A stretch of 64,000 bases of DNA. Origin: Chloroflexi bacterium TSY (GTDB lineage Bacteria > Chloroflexota > Anaerolineae > Caldilineales > Caldilineaceae). Made by a program: the position numbers and the translations under genes. The notes under the pieces were generated by a model. The model saw nothing but the letters and a program-made list of their open reading frames with translations. It had not been told where the DNA came from and ran no database searches. The stretch spans positions 1 to 64,000 of the forward strand of contig JAHBNG010000026.1 of NCBI GenBank assembly GCA_019217005.1. The letters are read 5' to 3'. This document shows, piece after piece, positions 57,301 through 64,000 of the stretch. Numbering within the stretch: the first letter of the stretch is position 1; each line of letters starts with the position of its first letter.

Positions 57301-60300
57301 CATAGTCCACGCAAAGATCTTCGAGCTGTGCCAGTGCCTCCAAAGAACGTACCAAAGCAGGTTCAGCCAATTTTTCTGTAGCGGTTCTGAGCAAACGTTT
57401 ATGAATTTCGTGAGGTGCTACGATATCTTCGGGACGCCCCGTCCAGAGCGGTTGTGGCTCCCACTCGACAGCATAGAGCCAGTCCTGTATCATCTCTAGC
57501 GTGACCTGCCGCTGCTGTTCCTTGGCCAGAAGTTTTAGAATCGCCGGCAGCGCATCTTTTTCTGCGGGAGAGAGTTTACCTGCCAGTGATGTAGCCAAAG
57601 CTTGGATATCGCCCCGTTGCAACTGCTCGACCAGCGCCGTATTGCTCTGTGGCGTTTGCTCGTTTAGTTGTGTGGATTGTTGTGTTGGCTTACTGTCGGG
57701 CGCCCAATAACGCTGCCGCTGAAAAGGATAAGTCGGCAGGGAAACCCGCTGGCCTACTTTGCGCCGCTGATAGGGGCGGTCAAATTCATGCCAATCAATC
57801 TCCACACCACGTACGTAGAGTTCTCCCAAGCTGGTCAGCATCTGCCGCCAGTCATTATTGTTTTTACGCACGCTGGGCAAGTTTAGTGGATCGAAGCGTC
57901 TCTGGGTTGACGAACTATCTTCGTGGAATTCTCTTCTGTTCTCCACCAGCCCCAATAACGCTGCGCCAGGGCCGATTTCGATGAACGTGTCCACCCCCAG
58001 TTCATGGAGCATGGTCACCCCGTCGGAAAAACGGACAGTGTTGCGTAGATGGGTTCGCCAATAACCCGGGTCGGTCAATTCTGTGGACACAGGTTGGCCC
58101 GTCATGCTCGAAATAACCGGAATCCCGGGTGAAGCAAGGGTCACGCGGCGCGCATCGTCTTCAAAGGCATCCAATACGGGATCCATCAAGGGCGAATGCC
58201 CAGCGACAGGAATTTCGAGCTTGTGCGTGTGGAATTCAGCTGCCTGCAGCTGCTCTGATACCGTGTGCACGTTTTTATAGCCACCGGAGATGACCATGGT
58301 TTGTGGACCATTCATCACGCCAATCGTAACATCGTCAAATGGGTCTATATAGGGCAGTATCTCTTCCTCCGGTGCCGACACCGAGACCATGCTGCCGCGT
58401 GCGCTTTCCAGCTGTCGCTCGCCGCGTTTGACCACGAGCCGTAAGCCATCTTCTAGCGAAAAAACACCGGCTGTATAGGCTGCAGCAAAATCGCCTAGAC
58501 TGTGCCCCAAGACCATCGTGGGTTCGATGCCCCATGACCGCCACAGATCTGCCAGCGCGCACGCAATGGCATAGGTTGCCGCTTGCCCACAGAGGTGCGA
58601 TTCCATGAGAGTGTTGTGTTCTTGAGGCGTCTTGGGATAAATCAATTCGATGAGCGAGCGTCCCATGGATGAGCGCAGGGTTTCATCGCAGCGGTCCATG
58701 GTGGCTCTGAATACGGGGGCTGTTGCATAGAGTTCCTGCCCCATACCAATATATTGACTACCCTGGCCAGTAAATAAAAAGGCGATGGATGGCGAGGATG
58801 AGATTGTGTGAATTTTCAGCCTATGCTCATCCGCCAACTTTGACTGCATTTGTGCAACAGAATCAGCAACTACACTCAAGCGATGATCAAACTGTGTTCT
58901 GACCACATTCGCTGTGTAGCAAACATCGCCCAAATCTCGGTCTGTCAGCGTTGGATCAGCCAAAAGCATGTGATATTTTTGTACCAATGCCTTTAAGGCT
59001 GTTTCGCTCTTGGCGGATAGATTGAGGAGATGCCAAGAGCGTTCATTCACCACAGGGTCAGCAGGTTCAGTCTCAGATAGAGACCCTGTTTCATCAGCGG
59101 CAACAGGCGCAGCAGCAAGAATCACGTGTGCGTTTGTGCCGCTGTAGCCAAATGAACTGACCCCTGCAATCTGTTCCTGATTCGGCAGGGTATATCTCTC
59201 CCACCTATTCAGCATGGTTGGAATCTGCACAGGCAGATTCTCCCAGTCAATATGTGGGGATGGCGTCCTGAAATGCAGATGGGGTGGAATCATTTGATGT
59301 TGTAACATCAAGACGACTTTAATCAGCCCGGCAATTCCTGCCGCAGCTTCCAAATGACCGACATTGGTCTTAACCGAACCAACCCACAGGGGGGTGGTTC
59401 GTTCTCCAAATACTTCTCCCAGTGAACCCACCTCTATGGGGTCTCCTAAAGCCGTTCCGGTCCCGTGGGCCTCGATGTAACTTACTGCATCGGGGGCTAT
59501 GTTGGCGCGCTTGAGCGCCTCTTGAATCACAGAGACCTGCGATGGCCCGCGCGGTGCTATCAGACCGCTGCTGTGGCCGTCTTGATTGATCATGGATCCT
59601 CGAATAACCGCCAGAATGTTATCATCATCGGCAACTGCGTCGCTCAGCCGTTTCAACACAACTATGCCACAGCCTTCGCCGCGCACAAAGCCATCGGCAT
59701 CGGCATCAAACGCCCGGCAATGACCATCGGGAGCCAGCACGCCCGCCTTGGAAAAGATGACGGTTGTCAGTGGATCAATGATGAGACTAACACCGCCAGC
59801 CAACGCCATTGCACATTCTCGCTGGCGGAGACTTTGGCAGGCCTGATGTACAGCGACCAATGAAGAAGAACAAGCGGTATCGATGGCCATACTGGGGCCT
59901 GTCAGACCGAGTATGTAGGAGATTCTACCCGCGGCAACACTTGTTGATGTACCGGTAGAAGCATACAGATCCTCCTGAACTTGCAGCCCCTTATCATTAT
60001 CAAAGCATAATAATTTGTAATCTCCTTCAGAAATTCCAACAAAGACTCCTGTGGAGCTATCAAAGAGTGTTGCCGGAATGATATCGGCCGATTCTAAAGC
60101 TTCCCAGGCAACCTCGAGCAAGAGACGCTGCTGGGGATCCATGCTAATGGTTTCGCGTGGGGCAATGTTAAAGAATGCAGGATCAAATGCATCGATCTGC
60201 TCCAGAAAGCAGCCATATCGTGTCTGCATTTTGCCCCGAATTGTGGAATCTTCATCGTAATAGGCATCAATATCCCAGCGATCAGCTGGCACTTCGGTGA

Positions 60301-60493
60301 CCGCGGATGCACCATTACGCAGATTTTCCCAAAAATGTGCAGGTGTTGTGGCCCCGCCCGGAAAACGGCAGCTCATGCCGATGATGGCAATCGGTTCATT
60401 GAAGCGTGATTCCGTTGCTGATAATTTAGCCCGCAGCGCATTGATCTCGTTCAAAGCTTTTTTCATCAAAGCGCCGTGATCTTGCTGACTCAT
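54311..60493 (-). CDS. type I polyketide synthase module: KS-AT-cMT-KR-ACP
   Basis: The product is 2060 residues with a coiled docking helix at 1-32. The KS has active Cys208 (DTACSSS), His343 (EAHGTGT) and His380 (KTNVGH). The AT has Ser665 (GHSLGDF) and VAGHS at 763-767, where malonyl ATs usually show HAFH and methylmalonyl ATs YASH, so extender choice is uncertain. A C-methyltransferase lies at ~1050-1395 with SAM motif EIGAGTGG (1221-1228). The KR has TGGLGGLG (1647-1654), Tyr1788 and IDD (1731-1733) at the position of the B-type LDD motif. ACP Ser is 1961 (LGMDSLM). There is no DH or ER, so the unit should be an alpha-methyl-beta-hydroxy acyl group. An acidic tail after the ACP may dock with the NRPS. 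Confidence 0.95.
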   Translation of the reverse strand: MSQQDHGALMKKALNEINALRAKLSATESRFNEPIAIIGMSCRFPGGATTPAHFWENLRNGASAVTEVPADRWDIDAYYDEDSTIRGKMQTRYGCFLEQIDAFDPAFFNIAPRETISMDPQQRLLLEVAWEALESADIIPATLFDSSTGVFVGISEGDYKLLCFDNDKGLQVQEDLYASTGTSTSVAAGRISYILGLTGPSMAIDTACSSSLVAVHQACQSLRQRECAMALAGGVSLIIDPLTTVIFSKAGVLAPDGHCRAFDADADGFVRGEGCGIVVLKRLSDAVADDDNILAVIRGSMINQDGHSSGLIAPRGPSQVSVIQEALKRANIAPDAVSYIEAHGTGTALGDPIEVGSLGEVFGERTTPLWVGSVKTNVGHLEAAAGIAGLIKVVLMLQHQMIPPHLHFRTPSPHIDWENLPVQIPTMLNRWERYTLPNQEQIAGVSSFGYSGTNAHVILAAAPVAADETGSLSETEPADPVVNERSWHLLNLSAKSETALKALVQKYHMLLADPTLTDRDLGDVCYTANVVRTQFDHRLSVVADSVAQMQSKLADEHRLKIHTISSSPSIAFLFTGQGSQYIGMGQELYATAPVFRATMDRCDETLRSSMGRSLIELIYPKTPQEHNTLMESHLCGQAATYAIACALADLWRSWGIEPTMVLGHSLGDFAAAYTAGVFSLEDGLRLVVKRGERQLESARGSMVSVSAPEEEILPYIDPFDDVTIGVMNGPQTMVISGGYKNVHTVSEQLQAAEFHTHKLEIPVAGHSPLMDPVLDAFEDDARRVTLASPGIPVISSMTGQPVSTELTDPGYWRTHLRNTVRFSDGVTMLHELGVDTFIEIGPGAALLGLVENRREFHEDSSSTQRRFDPLNLPSVRKNNNDWRQMLTSLGELYVRGVEIDWHEFDRPYQRRKVGQRVSLPTYPFQRQRYWAPDSKPTQQSTQLNEQTPQSNTALVEQLQRGDIQALATSLAGKLSPAEKDALPAILKLLAKEQQRQVTLEMIQDWLYAVEWEPQPLWTGRPEDIVAPHEIHKRLLRTATEKLAEPALVRSLEALAQLEDLCVDYVLAAFEQMGFAFEPGAKWTHEQIIALLQVKPTYHRPLTRLLCILEEEEIVQAVDGEWLVLRRPEVRLPEDQVAQLLTIYKDVAAADITLLRRCGAALGDIMQGLRSPLELMFPADDDTVANLYSSTPAAKVLNHFVKEAVAEAIAHLPAGRGIRILEIGAGTGGTTASVLPELPAERVEYCFTDIGPTFLTEAQQTFAEFPFVTYQRLDIEQSPAAQGFADQYYDIVIAANVLHATQDLRKAIAHVQKLLSPNGLLILLETTTQMRQATLTFGMTGGWEKFTDQRGDSPLISSTEWRDLLDECGFVDVTIIPEREMADGALGQAVILAQNSVAPNNALSNLKTEGHWIIFVDKDDAVGDQLTDALRKIGVQPVIVTAGTSYQQVSSDHIEIDPFQVNHFQQLFTTFPGIGNIVYLWGLTRTHLDNNPLEDAMRQSCGTMLLLVQALVQANRSLAGLWLITRGAQAVCQTDSISGLAHASLWGLGKVIAFEHPELNCIRIDLDESSESASEATFLTTELLGEQARTDAPSTLPNPPSSLHATLQEDQIAYRRNIRYVARLMRPALPPTASREVVIQPDATYLVTGGLGGLGFEVARWLVEEGADHLLLIGRSKPSPEVQAELDELTEQGANITVAQVDISERAQVEELLKQIPFSTPLRGIVHVAGVIDDGILLQQSWERMRAVLAPKVWGTWHLHTLTRECALDFFVLFSSMATLITEHGLANYTAANTFLDMFAHYRRRQGLPCVSINWGAWAVDRGMIVTYRAENQRHGRIDWDSTMPPTQALQSMAHGLSQDITQFGVMPIDWEKFWQADVGDFPLFSRFANLCPTASPIDALSVSRDIVHHVDWPKRLADTPPNERTAQLHLYLNDQVAQILGHPSTYEVPSTRSWAELGMDSLMSIDVKNRITRDLGITIPMIELIDTSIEKLVMLLTTRWAVHEMGQASGSMSEDSLTQHSAMEEIGIPYTDGVQPERTTDDNTNGQDTEPEIIMEEMTI

Positions 60494-60525
60494 CCTTCAG
60501 CCCTTTCGTGATTTTCTGACTCTAT

Positions 60526-63500
60526 TTATTCCTGCACATTGAGGGCCTGCGCCAGCATTTGTGCAATGTCTTCAGTTGCCATATCGTCTTCAATTTGATC
60601 GGAAATTGAACCATCGTTTGCCGCCCGCATTTCTAAACTTTGTGATTCACTGCCAGCCATGGACGAGTCATCTGCTACGAACATCTTGGTGCTCAAATAT
60701 TCATGCAACAACCCCAATGTTGGGTAGTCAAATAGCAGCGTGGCTGACAAGGGTTGCTCCAGTCGACGCACGATGTGATTGCGAAACTCAACGGCCATTA
60801 GTGAATCCATGCCCATGTTCATCAATCCATGTTGGGGGTTGATCTTTTGATGCGATGCTAACCCCAGCACGTTGCGGGCTGTCTCTTCCAAATAGGTCAT
60901 CAAATGCACATCGCGTTCTGCTGCAGCGAGGGAAGCTAGCTGCTGTCGCAGGTTGACTTGGGCTGGCAGCTTGCTCTGATTGGCGTCTTCTGACTTGACT
61001 TCTTGAGCAAGCAACTCATAGAACGAGTTCTCATTGCCTACATAAGAAAGATATTTGGTCCAGTTGATTGGCTGAACAACAATTTGGGCAGAGGTCTGAG
61101 AACTGAGCCTTCGCAACAGTTCGAGTAGAACCTGTCCGCCTTGGGCAGGAATGATGGACGAAAGCCCCTGATGCTGGAACGAGCGATCCGCCACCAGACC
61201 TACATCTGACCAAGCTCCCCAGTTGATGCTTAGGCTCTTCAACCCATTTGTCTGGCGATGATGCATGAGTGAATCGAGAAAGGCATTGGCTGCCGCATAG
61301 TTCCCTTGGCCTGCTTCCTCTTGGATAGACGCGGCAGACGAGAAGGCGACAAAGAAGTCCAGGTCAAGCGTCTGGCTCTGTTGGTGGAGATGCCAGCCAC
61401 CACGCACCTTTGACGCCATAACCGTTTCAAATCGGCCGAGATCTAGTTGAAGCAAAGCACCATCATCCAGCGCACCTGCGGCATGGATAATACCCTTCAA
61501 TGCGCGCTGGCGGCCTGCTGCTTTCTCTTGACATTGGGTCAACAGATGCTGACACTCACCCTCAATCGAGACGTCGGCAGCAAGCACATCAATTGCCACG
61601 CCTTGCTGGCGTACCTGGTATATAAGCAACTGTGCCTCTGCCGATGGTACCCCCCGACGACTACTCAAGATTAAGTGTTCCGCACCCGCATCCGCCAGCG
61701 ATTGCACTGTTTGCAGCCCCAAACCACCCAATCCGCCAGTGATGAGATAGCTAGCCTTTTTTTGGATCTCTGTTGTACGCGATGGAGGGAGCGCTGAGGG
61801 AACCGACAACACGATTTTCCCCCGATGCTGGGCTTGCTGCATGAAGCGCACTGCATCCTGAATCTGCGCAATTGGATAAACATGTTGCGAGATGGGCTTG
61901 AGCTTGCCCTCTTCAAACCAGACGCACAGCTCTGAGAACATCTCGGCAATTTCGTCAGCACTGTTGTCATCGCCCATCTCAAATGGATAGTAGGAGACAT
62001 CAGAACGATAGGTTTGCATCTGCCCTGCCGTCCATTTCCCGATTTTGCCGATTTCGACAAAGCGACCATTTGTCCCCAATGTATCCACGCTGTGATTGAT
62101 AAAATCACCATTAAGGCTGTTGAGAACCACATCAACGCCTTGTCCATCGGTCTCTTCCATAACAGCCTGGGCAAAGTCGAGCGTACGCGAGTTATACACG
62201 TGTTCGATGTCTTGTGCGTATAGGAAATCCCATTTGCCTGGACTAGCCGTTGCGTAGATTTCTGCACCCATCGCTTGAGCAATTTGAATGGCGGCTTGAC
62301 CCACACCACCAGCAGCAGCGTGAATTAAGATGCGGTCCTTTGCTTGCAGCTTTGCCAATTTGCACAACCCAAAGTAGGCGGTCAGAAAAACGACAGGGAT
62401 AGTGGCGGCTGCTTCAAAGGTCATCCCATTCGGTATTTTTGCCACATATCGCGCATCTACGGTGACATGACTAGCAAAAGTGCCCTCCGCAGAGACCATG
62501 ACGCGATCCCCTGCTGCCAGCCCGGTTACCTCGTTGCCGACGTCAACGACAATCCCCGAACATTCAAAACCAAGCGGAAGATCCATTGCCTTGTGAATGC
62601 CATATGCGTCGGCATAGTGCTCCTTCAGCATCCCAAGCGTATTCAACACGTCGCGGAAATTCAGACCAATTGCACGGATCTCAACTTCGACTTCACGGCT
62701 CCCTCGCTGTCGCCGCTCAAGGGGGGCCATGTGCAGATACTTCGGACTGCCATACTCAGCCAAAGAGACTCGACGCGGCGCTGAGGTCCAATCAGCAGTG
62801 TCATCATTCACCTCTTTGATTTGATGACGCGTCAGCCGTGCGACATAACGCCTGCCTTGACGGTAGGCAATCTGCGACTCATGTCCAGCGCCAGACAATT
62901 CATCCAGTATGTTGCCAACATGGTCGTCAGATGTACCTACATCCAGAGCATCCAAGTCAAGAGCGCGGCAATCAAATTCAGGATGTTCGGCCCGAATTGT
63001 GCGCGCCAATCCCCAGAGGGGACCCTGTTCCACCTGTATAGGTTGGTGAGAATCTGTGACAGCCTGACATCCACGGGAAATTAACCACAGCTTGGGCGTC
63101 AGTTCCGTATTGCCCAGAGCTTGCACAATATGGAGCAGACTGCCACACAATTGGAGAACACGTTCCGGAACGCTGCTTGCCAACGCCTGCTCGGAGAATG
63201 TGCTGTCCGTCAGATCATGATGATTCCACAAATAGAGTATCTGCTGAAGGCCATGCCCCCTCTTGACGAGTTCATCAAGTAGCTGTTTGAAATCATTCAA
63301 TCGAGCGGGATTCACCGTCACAACGTTATCCTTCAGTGCATACTCACTTCCAGGCTTCACAAAAAGACAGCTTTTGCCTTGTTTTTGCAAATGCGCTGCC
63401 AACTCTTCGGCCATGTCTTGGGGCTGGGCAAAGAGTAGCCATTGTTCAGATGCCCCGTTATTGCCAGCAAGCGCAGAATTCGCCGCTGGCTCTATCAGGT

Positions 63501-64000
63501 CAAGCGACTGTGGCAACCATTGCACTTCGTAAAGCCAATCGTGCCATGCCTCGGTGCCGAGTATCAGATGACGAGAGGCAGCACGCTCGCTATACCCTTC
63601 GATCCGTGCCAGTACCGTGCCGATACTGTCCAAAAGCTGGATATGCCACTTCTGCTCGCTTACTTGCATCACATGCCCCCACCACTCACTTCCGCTTATC
63701 GTACCAAAGATGGTAAGCGACTCCAGCGCAAACGGCAGGTACGTTTCCTGTGCTGCGCCCTCATGGTCCTCCACCAGTTGAAAGACACTCGTCAATTGCA
63801 GGCAAGCATCCAGAAGCGCAGGATGCAACCGGTAGCTGTCTACTAGCTCGATGACTTCCGGGCATCTCAATCGACCAATCGCTTCCCCCTCGCCACGCCA
63901 GACCTCTGCCAGCCAATGGAAAGCGGGGCCAAAGTGAATTTGCTGGGTAGCCGAGAGAGTATTCAATGCGTCTAAACTCACAGCCTTTGAACAGCGTGTT
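60526..64000 (-). CDS. type I polyketide synthase, 3' part: DH(partial)-ER-KR-ACP
   Basis: The frame is open to the window edge, so the start is outside; an in-frame GTG at 63981 is internal to the DH. Numbering from it, residues 1-140 are the C-terminal half of a dehydratase (FGPAFHWL, HPALLDAC). An enoylreductase follows (405-730, HAAAGGVGQAAIQIAQ at 554-569). The KR (742-960) has TGGLGGLG, LDD (838-840, B-type) and Tyr895 in GNYAAANAF. The ACP Ser is 1060 (MGMDSLM). This is a fully reducing module giving a saturated two-carbon extension. KS and AT should lie just outside. An acidic C-terminal tail and a 32-base gap link it to the next PKS gene. Confidence 0.93.
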   Translation of the reverse strand, partial: TRCSKAVSLDALNTLSATQQIHFGPAFHWLAEVWRGEGEAIGRLRCPEVIELVDSYRLHPALLDACLQLTSVFQLVEDHEGAAQETYLPFALESLTIFGTISGSEWWGHVMQVSEQKWHIQLLDSIGTVLARIEGYSERAASRHLILGTEAWHDWLYEVQWLPQSLDLIEPAANSALAGNNGASEQWLLFAQPQDMAEELAAHLQKQGKSCLFVKPGSEYALKDNVVTVNPARLNDFKQLLDELVKRGHGLQQILYLWNHHDLTDSTFSEQALASSVPERVLQLCGSLLHIVQALGNTELTPKLWLISRGCQAVTDSHQPIQVEQGPLWGLARTIRAEHPEFDCRALDLDALDVGTSDDHVGNILDELSGAGHESQIAYRQGRRYVARLTRHQIKEVNDDTADWTSAPRRVSLAEYGSPKYLHMAPLERRQRGSREVEVEIRAIGLNFRDVLNTLGMLKEHYADAYGIHKAMDLPLGFECSGIVVDVGNEVTGLAAGDRVMVSAEGTFASHVTVDARYVAKIPNGMTFEAAATIPVVFLTAYFGLCKLAKLQAKDRILIHAAAGGVGQAAIQIAQAMGAEIYATASPGKWDFLYAQDIEHVYNSRTLDFAQAVMEETDGQGVDVVLNSLNGDFINHSVDTLGTNGRFVEIGKIGKWTAGQMQTYRSDVSYYPFEMGDDNSADEIAEMFSELCVWFEEGKLKPISQHVYPIAQIQDAVRFMQQAQHRGKIVLSVPSALPPSRTTEIQKKASYLITGGLGGLGLQTVQSLADAGAEHLILSSRRGVPSAEAQLLIYQVRQQGVAIDVLAADVSIEGECQHLLTQCQEKAAGRQRALKGIIHAAGALDDGALLQLDLGRFETVMASKVRGGWHLHQQSQTLDLDFFVAFSSAASIQEEAGQGNYAAANAFLDSLMHHRQTNGLKSLSINWGAWSDVGLVADRSFQHQGLSSIIPAQGGQVLLELLRRLSSQTSAQIVVQPINWTKYLSYVGNENSFYELLAQEVKSEDANQSKLPAQVNLRQQLASLAAAERDVHLMTYLEETARNVLGLASHQKINPQHGLMNMGMDSLMAVEFRNHIVRRLEQPLSATLLFDYPTLGLLHEYLSTKMFVADDSSMAGSESQSLEMRAANDGSISDQIEDDMATEDIAQMLAQALNVQE

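Overview
The window looks like an accessory region of a filamentous, secondary-metabolite-producing bacterium, most likely Chloroflexota. This is inference. The clues are a secreted protein ending in the YLPFIIR-type tail common in Chloroflexota exported proteins, Tat/lipobox sugar-binding proteins, a SARP/NB-ARC/TPR regulator, a MerR/B12 regulator, several insertion sequences and a large hybrid PKS/NRPS locus. No rRNA, tRNA or CRISPR array was seen.

Left part (1-10.6 kb): two unrecognised small genes face a frameshifted AfsR-like regulator. Next on the minus strand are a CarH-like B12 photoreceptor-type repressor with a candidate operator and a MacB-like ABC exporter (ATPase plus 8-TM FtsX permease). 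Pointing the other way, a textbook sigma-70 promoter precedes a 28-codon hydrophobic leader ORF and a Crp/Fnr regulator.

Centre (11-28 kb, plus strand): a solute uptake and processing locus. It has two sugar-type binding proteins (one with an in-frame amber codon), four MalF/MalG-type permeases, a frameshifted nitrilase-like gene, a DUF1801 protein, two PhyH-type oxygenases (one with HxG in place of HxD), a frameshifted APH-like kinase, a VOC protein and an App1-like phosphatase. No importer ATPase is encoded here. The last permease is split by an IS701-family element inserted at TTAA; that element carries a 219-bp MITE and a decayed ISAzo13-like element. A decayed IS110-family element and several palindromic repeats follow.

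28-35.4 kb: a secreted protein with three 240-residue repeats, menC, and a frameshifted P1B-like ATPase with MPG where CPC is expected. A 151-bp repeat at 4114-4264 recurs as a perfect inverted copy at 31585-31735, bracketing 27 kb of accessory DNA.

Right part (35.5-64 kb, minus strand): five intact megasynthase genes, transcribed right to left. The order is PKS (DH-ER-KR-ACP, 5' end outside the window), PKS (KS-AT-cMT-KR-ACP), NRPS (Cy-A-Ox-PCP, predicted Cys giving thiazole), NRPS (C-A[Ser]-PCP-C-A[?]-PCP) and NRPS (C-A[?]-PCP-C-A[Thr]-PCP-TE). Colinear reading gives a methylated polyketide joined to thiazole-Ser-X-Y-Thr, released by a thioesterase that could hydrolyse or cyclise the chain.

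Broken genes are concentrated in the first 36 kb, while 28 kb of PKS/NRPS is intact. Local gene decay therefore seems more likely than uniform sequencing error.
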